Positions 18,324 through 27,600 of a stretch of 64,000 nucleotides of DNA are shown piece by piece. Position 1 is the first letter of the stretch. Every line of letters starts with the position of its first letter. Source of the DNA: MFD01213-c1 sp963704405 (GTDB taxonomy: Bacteria; Planctomycetota; Phycisphaerae; Tepidisphaerales; Tepidisphaeraceae); contig OY969903.1 of the NCBI GenBank assembly GCA_963704405.1, positions 2,790,001 to 2,854,000 on the forward strand, written 5' to 3'. Made by a program: the position numbers and the translations under genes. A model generated the notes under the pieces. That model did not search any database and had not been told where the DNA came from. It saw only the letters and a program-made list of their open reading frames with translations.

Positions 18324-19294
18324 AGCCTGCTTCGGATATTGCTGATCTGCCGGATGGGTTTGCAGCGGTGACTGCGCCGGTGGACGCCGCGCCTTTGCGG
18401 GAGGAGAGGGAATTTGCGTCGGATGCGCTGCTGGCGACTCCGTCACGGGCGACGGATTTTTATGAACTGACGAAGCCGCGGATGAACTTCCTGGTGCTGA
18501 TCACGACCATGGTTGGTTACTTCATGGCGTCGCGCGGCACAGTCGAATGGGCGCGTGTGGCGTTCACGCTGATCGGGACGGGGCTGACGGCGTCGGCAGC
18601 GAGCGTTTTGAATCAGCTCATTGAGCGAAATTATGACAAGTTGATGCCGCGCACGCGGAATCGTCCGCTGCCCATGGGAAGGGTGCTGCCGGTTGAGGCG
18701 ATGGTTTACGGGGTTTCGCTGGGTGTTTTTGGGATTGGTTTCCTAGCGGTGTTTGTGAACCTGCTGACGGCGATCCTGGGGCTGGTTACGCTGCTGAGCT
18801 ATATTTTTGTTTACACGCCGATGAAGCGGCGGACGACATTGAATACGGTGATCGGGGCGGTGCCGGGGGCGATTCCACCGATGATGGGATGGACGGCTTG
18901 TCATAACGCAATTCGGCCGGAAGCGGTTGTGCTGTTTTGCATTTTGTTTTTCTGGCAGATGCCGCACTTTCTGGCGATCGCGATTCTTTATCGCAACGAT
19001 TATGCGGCGGGGGGATTCATGATGCTGCCGGTGGTTGATGAAGAGTTGCTGATCACCAGCCGCCAGATTGTGCTGTATGCGGTGGCGCTGATTCCGGTGA
19101 CGCTGATGCCGACAGTGATCGGCATGGCGGGGCCGGTTTATTTCACCGCGGCGATGCTGCTGGGGCTGGGGTTCCTTTCGTTCGCCATCTCCTGCGCAGC
19201 GACCAGAACACGCGGTGATGCGAAGAAGCTGTTTTTTGCCTCGATCATTTATCTGCCGCTGCTGCTTGCGGTGATGATGATGAACAAGCTGTGA
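18320..19294 (+). CDS. ctaB: Heme O synthase, protoheme IX farnesyltransferase
   Basis: This UbiA-family prenyltransferase (324 residues from ATG 18320) has nine transmembrane segments. The first polyprenyl-diphosphate/Mg site is NYDKLMPRTRNRPLPMG, and the second conserved loop is VYTPMKRRTTLNTVIGAVPGAIPPMMGW. It attaches a farnesyl group to heme b to form heme O, the substrate of CtaA. The ATG at 18320 overlaps the ctaA TGA, so I prefer it over an upstream in-frame GTG-type start at 18278. Its own stop overlaps the GTG of the next cupredoxin gene (GTGA), showing tight operon packing. Confidence 0.93.
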   Translation: MKPASDIADLPDGFAAVTAPVDAAPLREEREFASDALLATPSRATDFYELTKPRMNFLVLITTMVGYFMASRGTVEWARVAFTLIGTGLTASAASVLNQLIERNYDKLMPRTRNRPLPMGRVLPVEAMVYGVSLGVFGIGFLAVFVNLLTAILGLVTLLSYIFVYTPMKRRTTLNTVIGAVPGAIPPMMGWTACHNAIRPEAVVLFCILFFWQMPHFLAIAILYRNDYAAGGFMMLPVVDEELLITSRQIVLYAVALIPVTLMPTVIGMAGPVYFTAAMLLGLGFLSFAISCAATRTRGDAKKLFFASIIYLPLLLAVMMMNKL

Positions 19295-20043
19295 GCGGAT
19301 TCCTTAACAAAAAATCGGTGCGGATCGCCGGCATGATTGTGCTGCTGGCGGTGGTGGCGACGCTAGTGGCGGATTGCGACGATGGATCGGAGCCCGCGAA
19401 GACGCCGGTGCGGGAAGTGGCAGCCGCCGGAAGTGGCGTTGTGCGCGGAGTAGTGAAGTTTTCAGCGCCGCGACCGGTGGCGAAAGTGATCGGCGGCGAG
19501 TGCTGCGATGGCGCGACGGCGGTGATGGATGAATCGACGGTGGTGAACGATGACGGGACCCTGAAGAACGTGGTGGTTTATATCAAGGATGGGCCGAACG
19601 TCGCGAATGCAGTGGATGCAGTAGTGCTGGATCAGAAGAATTGCCAGTATGTTCCGCACCTATTGGCGATGCGAACAGGGCAGCCGCTGGATGTGACGAG
19701 CCACGATCCGACGATGCACAACGTGCATGTGCTGGCATCAAATAATCCGGCGGTGAATTTTTCTGAAACGGCGGTGGGCGCAGTGCATCGGCTGATGTTT
19801 TCGTCGCCGGAAATGATTCACATAAAGTGCGACGTGCATCCGTGGATGTCGGCGTATGTGGCGGTGTTCGATCATCCTTTCTTCGCCGTCACCGGCGCGG
19901 ATGGGAAATTCGAGATCGGGCGGCTGCCGAAGGGGCAGTATACGCTGGTGGCGTGGCATGAAAAATATGGGGAGTTGGAGCAGGCAATTCGTGTGGATGA
20001 AGGCGGGAAAGTTGATTTGGTGTTGGAATATAAGGGGTTTTGA
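19291..20043 (+). CDS. Membrane-anchored cupredoxin-like protein, paralogue of the 13.2-kb protein
   Basis: The 250-residue protein starts at a GTG overlapping the ctaB stop. It has an N-terminal hydrophobic helix ending LVADC, which could be a poor lipobox or a signal anchor. The copper ligands are again visible: MHNVHV and KCDVHPWM. The tail FAVTGADGKFEIGRLPKGQYTLVAWHEKYG matches the regulatory-like domain of the paralogue before coxB. An ECC pair (about residue 70) is extra. Being embedded between ctaB and coxC, it is probably a dedicated electron-transfer or copper-delivery component of this oxidase (inference). Confidence 0.85.
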   Translation: MSGFLNKKSVRIAGMIVLLAVVATLVADCDDGSEPAKTPVREVAAAGSGVVRGVVKFSAPRPVAKVIGGECCDGATAVMDESTVVNDDGTLKNVVVYIKDGPNVANAVDAVVLDQKNCQYVPHLLAMRTGQPLDVTSHDPTMHNVHVLASNNPAVNFSETAVGAVHRLMFSSPEMIHIKCDVHPWMSAYVAVFDHPFFAVTGADGKFEIGRLPKGQYTLVAWHEKYGELEQAIRVDEGGKVDLVLEYKGF

Positions 20044-20061
20044 AGAGGTCTGTTGTCTGTG

Positions 20062-20099
20062 GTCCGTTGCGATGCATGTCCGATGTTTTTGCAACGGAC
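20062..20099 (+). repeat. Hairpin in front of coxC (GTCCGTTGC / GCAACGGAC)
   Basis: A perfect 9-bp inverted repeat (20062-20070 and 20091-20099) with a 20-nt loop lies between the cupredoxin stop and the coxC ATG I prefer. The surrounding text TGTGGTCCGTTG resembles the intergenic sequence before ileS (about 41229-41238), so it may be a member of a dispersed repeat family rather than a regulator. Confidence 0.55.
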
Positions 20100-20117
20100 A
20101 ACGGGCCTTCCATCAAC

Positions 20118-20933
20118 ATGGAAACTTTGGCGAATAATACTCCGGCGAATGACTCGGCAGTTCCTTCGGCGGGCAAGCTGGGGATTTGGCTGTTTCTGGC
20201 CAGTGAAGTAATGTTTTTTATGGGGATTCTTGGATCGTATGTTGTGCTGCGATCGAGCCAGCATGATTTGTTTGCACGGCATGCGGAGGGGTTGAGCAAG
20301 CCGCTGGCGGGGTTAAATACGCTCATCCTGATTTTCAGCAGCTTGACGATGGCGATCAGCGTGGAGGCGGCCCAGAAGGGGGATCAGAAGAAACTGGTGC
20401 GAGGGCTCCTGGTTACGTTGCTCTGTGCCGGCGGTTTTCTGGGCGTGAAAAGCATCGAGTATTTGAACAAGTTTCACCATCACACCATTGTGGCGAGAGA
20501 AGCGGATGGGCGCGTTTTTGTTTATGACGGCCACGAACAGGGGCATGATGCAGAGACCATTACACTGAGCGGCGCTCGAAGCAAACTGCTGCCAGGAGTG
20601 CCATTTGATATACATCTGGTCAGCGAAAACGATGTGATGGCGGCGGGGGAGGAAGGGAAGCCGAACGAAGAGGCGAAATATACTATTTCGCGTTCGAGTA
20701 TCGTGCAGGATGTCCGGTATGGGCCGGGGAAGAACATGTTTTATGCGTGCTATTTCACGCTGACGGCGTTGCACGGGATTCATGTGGTCGGGGGGATGAT
20801 CGCCATTTTCTTTTTGCTTGTGCAGTCGATGCGGGGGAAGGTTTTTCCGGCACATACGGAGCATGTGGGGCTGTATTGGCATTTTGTGGATTTGGTTTGG
20901 ATTTTTCTTTTTCCGCTGCTTTACCTGGTCTGA
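20118..20933 (+). CDS. coxC: Cytochrome c oxidase subunit III
   Basis: The protein begins PSAGKLGIWLFLASEVMFFMGILGSYVVLR and ends YWHFVDLVWIFLFPLLYLV, both diagnostic of heme-copper oxidase subunit III. About five to six transmembrane helices are present. An unusual soluble insert of about 80 residues (READGRVFVYDGHEQGHDAE onward) splits helices III and IV. The start is uncertain: ATG 20118 is the first ATG past a repeat-like hairpin, while ATG 20076 and TTG 20040 (overlapping the preceding stop as TTGA) are in frame. The subunit stabilises the CoxA core. It is followed by the small subunit IV gene. Confidence 0.9.
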   Translation: METLANNTPANDSAVPSAGKLGIWLFLASEVMFFMGILGSYVVLRSSQHDLFARHAEGLSKPLAGLNTLILIFSSLTMAISVEAAQKGDQKKLVRGLLVTLLCAGGFLGVKSIEYLNKFHHHTIVAREADGRVFVYDGHEQGHDAETITLSGARSKLLPGVPFDIHLVSENDVMAAGEEGKPNEEAKYTISRSSIVQDVRYGPGKNMFYACYFTLTALHGIHVVGGMIAIFFLLVQSMRGKVFPAHTEHVGLYWHFVDLVWIFLFPLLYLV

Positions 20934-20987
20934 ATTGTGAAATCTGAAACGGAATGCGGGACCATTTACAATTGATGGGAAGGTCAC

Positions 20988-21365
20988 ATGGGTTTGTTTG
21001 CGTTGCAGCCGCGCGGCGGGGGGCATGGGGTGAATTATTTGATTGTGTTTGTGATGTTGGTATTGCTGACGGTGGCCACGTTTCTGGCTTCGTTTTTTCG
21101 GTTTCACAGCGAGCTGGTGAATGTGTTGATTGCGATGATCATCGCCACGGCTAAGGGCGGGCTGGTGGTTTCATTTTTTATGCATCTGAGATTTGAGGGG
21201 AAGATTATTTATGTCGTTTTGTTTGTGCCTTTGAGCCTGGCGGGAATTCTGGTGGTGGCTTTGATCCCGGATGTGGTGATGACGGATCCGATACGGCATG
21301 TGATGAGCTCTTCGATGCATTGGTTCAATCCCATTTCGGAATTGCTTTGGGGAGTGGGGAGATGA
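20988..21365 (+). CDS. Cytochrome c oxidase subunit IV (COX4/CtaF-like small subunit)
   Basis: This 125-residue protein has three transmembrane helices and the COX4 pattern: YLIVFVMLVLLTVATFLASF, then IATAKGGLVVSFFMHLRFEGK, then VVLFVPLSLAGILVVALIPDV. The KGGLVVSFFMHL loop is characteristic of the prokaryotic subunit IV family. It ends the cox operon and faces the convergent dapF gene 87 bp away. Its role is structural, assisting assembly of subunits I and III in the membrane. Confidence 0.88.
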   Translation: MGLFALQPRGGGHGVNYLIVFVMLVLLTVATFLASFFRFHSELVNVLIAMIIATAKGGLVVSFFMHLRFEGKIIYVVLFVPLSLAGILVVALIPDVVMTDPIRHVMSSSMHWFNPISELLWGVGR

Positions 21366-21452
21366 AGGGGTTATGGCTCAATTTGCTTTTTAGGGTTGGG
21401 TCGGGGGTGAGATTTGGGGGAGGATGAACCACATTCCTAACGGACCAAAGAC

Positions 21453-22345
21453 TTATTCTCCCCACGTTCCCGAAAAAACTTCCGTCGCGGGACCGGTCAT
21501 GTAGACGTTGTTGTCGGATTCGCGCCATTCCAGCGTGAGATCACCGCCAGGCAGATGGGCGATGATTTTTCGGTTGGTGCGGCCGGTGAGGACACCGGCG
21601 ACGGCGACGGCGCATGCGCCGGTGCCGCAGGCGAGGGTGATGCCTGAGCCGCGTTCCCAGGTGCGCATGGTTACTTCGCCGGGGGAATTGATCTGGACGA
21701 AGTGGGCATTGATCCGCCGCGGGAAAGCCTTGTGGTGTTCGATGAGAGGGCCAAGGTACATCAGATTGACCGCGCCGGCGTCGCTGACATAAGTGACGGC
21801 GTGCGGGTTGCCCATCGAGACAAAGCTCGCGGTGATGGGTGGTTCATCCTGTTCGTTCAAGCGGGCGGCGGCTTCTTCCGGGTCATTGTTCAGGCGAAAG
21901 GCGATGTCGTATTCGTGGGGATGGATGGACTGGGTAAGGTGTGAAGAATCAACCGGAATACGAGGAAGATCGAGGATCGGCTCGCCCATGTTGACGGTGA
22001 TTTGGCGGACGGCGCCGGCTTCGACGTGGAGCTGGAGGGAGAGCACGCCGCGACCGGTTTCGACGCGCATGGGGTTGTTGCGGGCGAGGCCGTGGTCATA
22101 AGCGTATTTGGCGACGCAGCGGATACCGTTGCCGCACATCTCGGCTTCGGAGCCGTCGGCGTTGAACATGCGCATGCGCACATCGGCTATGTCGCTGGGG
22201 ACAATGAGGATCAAGCCGTCACCGCCGATGCCAAAATGACGATCGGCTACCCGCGCGCGGTCTCGGCGGGATCGGCGACTTTTTCGGAGAAGCCATCCAC
22301 ATAGACGTAATCATTGCCTATGCCATGCATCTTGGTGAACTTCAT
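21453..22345 (-). CDS. dapF: Diaminopimelate epimerase, frameshifted
   Basis: The protein contains both catalytic cysteines, in CGNGIRC and ACGTGAC, and the family motif SMGNPHAV. The N-terminus (MKFTKMHGIGNDYVYVDGF) is encoded upstream from the ATG at 22345 in another frame. The two parts join if one base is added at the CCC run 22250-22252 (GGG on the coding strand), restoring TARGVADRHFGIGGDG and a normal 297-residue length. DapF interconverts LL- and meso-diaminopimelate for lysine and peptidoglycan synthesis. The break is more likely an assembly error than loss, since this function is normally essential. Confidence 0.9.
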
Positions 22346-22386
22346 GAGCGGATTGTAGCCTTGTTGCGGAGGGTTTTGAGGAGCGC

Positions 22387-22731
22387 CTACTTGGCCGCGG
22401 GAGCGGATGCGTTTTCGGTGGCGATGTCGCGGCGTTTCCAGATGTAATTGGCGTCGGGAAGCGCGACATCCGATGATCCACCGACCGCGGTGATCTCGCC
22501 GGTTTTGCCATACTTAAAGCCGAGCGGATCACCCTTATGAAGGAAATAGCTCACCTTCGGCTCGGCGCCGTCAGAAGGATAAAGGGCGTATTCCCCTTCG
22601 GCGGTAGCGCTGGCGAGGATGGGTTGCGTTCCTTTGTCGTACGAGACGACACCGACGCCTTTCTGCATCCCGCTGCAACCGATCATCAGGAAAAGAGTGG
22701 TGACAACGGCCAACTGAATAGATTTGATCAT
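22387..22731 (-). CDS. Small lipoprotein of unknown function
   Basis: The ATG at 22731 lies 8 bp after GGAG and gives a 114-residue protein with a signal sequence MIKSIQLAVVTTLFLMIGC, a good lipobox with Cys at residue 19. The mature part (GVGVVSYDKGTQPILASATAEGEYALYP, then VSYFLHKGDPLGFKYGKTGEITAVGG) is a small beta-rich domain that I do not recognise. An in-frame ATG upstream at 22794 adds a non-signal sequence and is unlikely. It lies between dapF and the divergent cdsA. Confidence 0.8.
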   Translation of the reverse strand: MIKSIQLAVVTTLFLMIGCSGMQKGVGVVSYDKGTQPILASATAEGEYALYPSDGAEPKVSYFLHKGDPLGFKYGKTGEITAVGGSSDVALPDANYIWKRRDIATENASAPAAK

Positions 22732-22820
22732 AAGTGATGCTCCTTTTGATTCTTTATGATGATGTTGGATAACGAGAGGCGTGCTGGAATGCAACTGGGC
22801 TGCGTGGGATAGTGCATCGC

Positions 22821-23726
22821 ATGGAACAGTCGTTGAAGAACCGGTTGACGTTCGGGCCGCTCATGTTGGGCGCGTTATTCGCATTGCTTTGGGTTGATTC
22901 CGTGGCGCAAACGAAGTGGACGGCGAATATTCATCCCGGTGGGATCGGGGGGATTGGGCTGCTGGTCATTCTTCTGCTCATCATGCCGGTCGCTACGCGG
23001 GAACTGGCGATGCTCTTCACCGCCGAGCGCGTACGGCCATATCGGTTGCTTTCGGCGATGGGCTCAGGGCTGCTCGTGCTGCACGCGTTTGCGACGCAGT
23101 TCTGGTGGTTTCAGCGAATCGCGACATCTTCGCTGGCGTTCATCATTGTATTTGTCATGCTCGGAGCTGCGCTGATGCGGGCGATGGACCGCGAAACGCA
23201 GGGGGCGATTCATCGCATGGCGGGGACGGTTTTATCGACGATGTATCTTGGCGGGCTGGGATGGTTTTTAATTGCGCTTCGCGTGAAACATTCATCGCAC
23301 GCCGACCGGTTTAACGGCAGCACGTTGATTATTCTCATGATCCTTCTGGTTGTGAAGTTCACGGATATTGGCGCATACTTCGGCGGCCGGGCGCTGGGGC
23401 GGCATAAACTCATTCCCTGGCTCAGCCCTGGAAAAACCTGGGAAGGACTATTTTTCGGACTGCTGACGGCGGCGGCGGTGGGGGCGATCATTTCGCGATT
23501 TATCAATCCACCAAACTATCACCTGGCGTGGTGGAAGGGCGCAATATTCGGAGCGGTGATCGGCGGGATCGGGCAAGTGGGAGATTTGCTCGAAAGCCTG
23601 ATGAAGCGCGATGCGGAAGTGAAAGACAGCGGGCGATTGGTTCCGGGGTTCGGCGGGATCCTGGACATTATCGACAGCCCGCTATTGGCGGCGCCGTTTG
23701 CGTATCTCATGTTTAGTTTGTTTTGA
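22821..23726 (+). CDS. cdsA: Phosphatidate cytidylyltransferase (CDP-diglyceride synthase)
   Basis: The 301-residue protein has about eight transmembrane helices and ends with the CDP-alcohol synthase signature: LSPGKTWEGLFFG followed by GDLLESLMKRDAEVKDSGRLVPGFGGILDIIDSPL. This catalyses formation of CDP-diacylglycerol from phosphatidate and CTP at the membrane. The in-frame GTG at 22812 is a few codons upstream, but ATG 22821 begins a typical MEQSLKNRL amphipathic start. Its 3' end overlaps the converging lipoprotein remnant by 14 bp. No frolding of other lipid genes around it is seen. Confidence 0.92.
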   Translation: MEQSLKNRLTFGPLMLGALFALLWVDSVAQTKWTANIHPGGIGGIGLLVILLLIMPVATRELAMLFTAERVRPYRLLSAMGSGLLVLHAFATQFWWFQRIATSSLAFIIVFVMLGAALMRAMDRETQGAIHRMAGTVLSTMYLGGLGWFLIALRVKHSSHADRFNGSTLIILMILLVVKFTDIGAYFGGRALGRHKLIPWLSPGKTWEGLFFGLLTAAAVGAIISRFINPPNYHLAWWKGAIFGAVIGGIGQVGDLLESLMKRDAEVKDSGRLVPGFGGILDIIDSPLLAAPFAYLMFSLF

Positions 23727-24147
23727 TCGCATTGTGCGGAATGAACTCAATGCGAAGCGTGGAACCCGGCGGAGGGATGAGCCCAAAGCGGATGTGGTAG
23801 CCGGATTCACCGCGGCCTTCCGTGGGGACGGGGTCGGGGGTGATGAGCGTGGTGAGGTGGGCAAGGAAGCGGCCATCGGGAGCGATGATCTGGATATCGA
23901 GGTGGCCGCTGATGGCTTTGGTTTGGGCGGGCTTGCGGTAGACGTTGCCATTGATGAGGAGGGAGTTGTCATCAAGGCGGATAGTAGCGGCGGGAAGATT
24001 AAGCTGGTCAGCCGGGATCATTTCAAGATGGATTGGCAGGACCGCCGAACCGCCGGGAATCAATTATCCCGGAGCGCGGCACCCACCGGCGAGAAGACCG
24101 GCTGTGATCAGGCAGGAAATTATTTGATAGCGGTGGGGCGTAGGCAT
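23713..24147 (-). pseudogene. Lipoprotein gene interrupted by an in-frame TAA
   Basis: From ATG 24147 the frame reads a clean lipoprotein signal ending GLLAGGCRAPG, then TAA at 24064-24066, and then continues in the same frame as LIPGGSAVLPIHLEMIPADQLNLP for another 116 residues. The downstream part has its own TTG at 24063 but no signal of its own. The simplest reading is one lipoprotein of about 144 residues with a nonsense codon (real or an error) just after the lipid-modified cysteine. The mature domain is a beta-rich unknown, with NLPAATIRLDDNSLLINGNVY as its most distinctive stretch. Confidence 0.65.
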
Positions 24148-24627
24148 CAGATATTCAGCTAAACTGTTGTGGGCTATATTAATAAGCAGCACGAGCCTTG
24201 ATCGTGCCAAACACCGCCTTATACGGGCCAGACGCCGCGCTATATAAAAGCGAGGCATTTCTAAACAAATACATCGTCTTTCATCGGCGGAGTTGAGGCG
24301 TTGGCGACGGTAGATTTTCCCGCATTCATCCAGGCGTTGCCGTCGGCATACGAAGCGTCGTAATGCCGTAAGTTGTTTATTTTAATGCGTTTGTGATATT
24401 ATTGCCTTCGTATTTGTTGGTTTATTGCCTTGGCACGGACACGATTTAAACTCGACTTTAGTTACCGGTCCGGGGACAATGATCGAGTGGAGCTTGCGGG
24501 TCCGGGTCGAACTTTTGGAATGAGCCTCGTATTGATTGGTGATGATGTTCGGTAGCGACCCGCAATAACCGGCGGACGTTCGCAGGATTGGTTAAGGCGG
24601 CGGTGTCTGCCGCGGTGCATTGGAAAC
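24148..24627. other. Intergenic region upstream of phoH
   Basis: This 480-bp stretch shows no credible ORF with normal codon use on either strand. It contains the CTTATACGG motif (about 24220-24228) that also occurs three times at 30.7-30.85 kb, and an AT-rich patch CTATATAAAAG near 24240. It should contain the promoters for the phoH operon and for the divergent lipoprotein gene. I see no riboswitch-like or tRNA-like structure. Confidence 0.5.
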
Positions 24628-27600
24628 GTGAATTTAAGCATTACTTTGGAACAACCTGGGAAGAAGCTGGCCTTGTTTGGGTCGGCTGACCGCCATCTGC
24701 GCCTGATCCGCGATACGTTTGGGGTTCAGGTTGTCAGCCGGGACGATGAACTTCGTCTGTCGGGTGAGAATGAGCAGGTCGGCAAAGCTGCGCGGGTGCT
24801 CGATCAGATGCAGCGGAAGCTTCGCCGGCAGGATTGGTTGACGGTTGAAGATGTTGGCCGCGCGATTGGCGATGCGGTGGAGATGGATCGCAAACGTTCG
24901 GGCAGTGGTCCGGCTGGCGGCAGCGGCGGGGAGATGGATGTGTTTGCCAAGGGGCATGCCGTCCGGGCCAAGACTGATGGGCAATCGCGATACATTGCGG
25001 CCATCCAGGAAAATGATCTCACAATCTGCACCGGGCCGGCGGGCACGGGCAAGACTTACCTGGCCGTCGCGGCCGCCGCCAATATGCTCAAGCGCGGATC
25101 GGCCAAGCGGCTGGTTCTGGCGCGGCCGGCGGTGGAAGCCGGCGAGCGCCTTGGCTTCCTTCCCGGCGACTTGCAGGCGAAAGTAAATCCGTACCTGCGG
25201 CCGCTATTTGACGCACTGAACGACATGATGGACTTTGAACAGGTCAAACGGTTCATGGTCAACGACGTTATTGAAGTCATTCCGCTGGCCTTCATGCGGG
25301 GGCGCACGCTGAACGACAGCGTCATCATCCTTGACGAAGCACAAAATACGACTGTCTCCCAGATGCTGATGTTTCTCACTCGTCTCGGCCACGAATCGAA
25401 GATGATCGTGACCGGCGACCCCAGCCAGATTGATCTGCCCGAGGATACGCCTTCGGGATTGATCGATGCGCTGGAGAAGCTGCAAGGCATCAAGGGGATC
25501 GCCACCGTTACCCTGGATCGCGCGGACATTGTCCGGCACCGGTTGGTGCAGAACATTGTCGAAGCGTATGAACGGAAAGCGCCGGAGCACCATGCACCGT
25601 CGCGGGCGAACGGAAACCCGGATGCAGCATCCGGGCGTCGGTCGGACTTAAGAAACGCGGAGCCTGGGTTGCTGAAGGCGGAGCCTGTGAAGGCCGAGCC
25701 GGCCAGGCCAAAGGCGCGAGTCGGAAGTCGAGCCAGGGATAGGAGCGTGGACGTGCGGCCGTTCGGCATATGCCTATGCCGGCGACTGCCAGGGTTCACG
25801 GTCATAACCATGTTTGGAAATTCCAAGTCATCCGCTCGGCGGACCGCGATTCGGGAGAACCGTCCCGATTCGTCGGCTGCATGGTGGAGCGAACTGAAGG
25901 CAAGCGGCGCCGTCACCACGATGGGCATCGCCGCCATCTTCTGCATCCTCGCATTTTTCATTCTGAGCCTGCGGCAGGAAGTGTTGCCGTATCGGCCAGG
26001 GCAGGCGGTTCCTTACGATGTGATCAGCCGCGTGGATTTTTCGTATCAGGACGAGGGGCTGCTCGCGGAGAAACAGCTCGAAGCCCGCGAGCAGGCGCCG
26101 CGCGTTTATAAGGCGAATGTCGATAAGTCTGCCGGGGATTCGTGGCAGGCGCTTCAGGATGAACTGCTCACTTTGCCGGATAAGGTGGCGGGGCTCACGC
26201 TGAATGAACTGCCTCCAAAGCTGAAAGACCTGCTGGATAACGGCACATTGACGGCGCTGCAGCAGTATCAGACAAAATCATTGCGGGCGCGATACGACGA
26301 AAATGTGTCGGCGTTCATCAAGTCGTTGCGCGATGCGAACTTGGTGTTGATCCCGGCGGCGGATCGCATGCCGGAGGTGCAGAATCGCCGCGCAATTCTT
26401 TTGAATCCGGGGAACAACCTGCTGAAAGAGACGGAATCGACGACCTATCCGATTCCGGCGAATGACGACCTGAAAGCAAAGATCACCCGGCTGGTGACGG
26501 AAAACTTTCGGCTGGAACTGCAGCCCAAGATTCTGGCGCTGACGCTGGAATCGCTGCAACCAACCTATACGCTGGATGCGGATGCAACGTCCGCCGCCCG
26601 GAATAATGCGGCCGACAGCGTGCCGGCAAAAGAATGGGAGCTCCACTTCAGCAAAAATGATCCGGTCGTTCATAAAGGCATCATCAAGCTTCGGGACTGG
26701 AACCTTCTGCGGACGGAAAACCAGGCGTTCGTCGCGACGATCAAAGGGGCGGCATGGAAGTCGCGGCTGGGCGTTGCCGGTGTGACGATTCTGCTGACGA
26801 TCGCGCTGGCCGTTTACACCGTTCACTTCCAGTGGCGGATTGTCAAGAACCATGCCCGCGCGCTGGCGATTGCGGCGCTGCTGCTGTCAATGCTGCTGCT
26901 GGCGGAATTGGCCGGAATGGGGAGCGGGCCGATTTACTTGTTTGCCGTCGCGCCTACTTTACTGGTGGGGATTATTCTGAGCATTGCGTATGACCAGCGG
27001 TATGCGGTGGGAGTGGCGTCGATCCACGGGCTGCTGGTGACGGTGGGATTGGATCAGCGGATCGGATTTTTGCTTATCATCTGGATTGGAACGATCGCCG
27101 CTTGTTTTATGCTGGGTGAGATTCGAAGCCGCAGCCGATTGGTCGAAGTGGGTGGTGTGGCGGCGGTCGCGATGATGGCGGCGACGGCCGCGTGGGGCGC
27201 GATTGCGCTCGATCCGCTGCCTTACATTGCCAATAACTGCCTGTACGCCGGGGCGGCTGGGTTGTCAGTCGGGTTTGTCGTGCTGGGAATTTTGCCTTTC
27301 ATTGAGAAATCATTCCGGATCACTACGGGCATGACGCTGCTTGAGCTTGCGGATGCCAGCCACCCGCTGCTGCGGCGTCTGGCGATGGAAGCGCCGGGGA
27401 CCTACAACCACAGCCTGCAGGTGGCGACGCTGGCCGAGGCGGCGGCAGAGGCGATCGGGGCGAATTCGCTGCTTTGCCGTGTTGCCGCGTATTACCATGA
27501 TGTAGGCAAGATCAATAAGTCGGACTACTTCGTCGAGAACCAGCAGGCCGGCCAGGAGAATCGGCACATTAATCTGAATCCGAGTGTGTCATTCCTCATC

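Noticed and set aside
24060..24070. Selenocysteine or recoding at the in-frame stop of the 24-kb lipoprotein
   Set aside because: The stop is TAA, not TGA, and no SECIS-like hairpin is visible.
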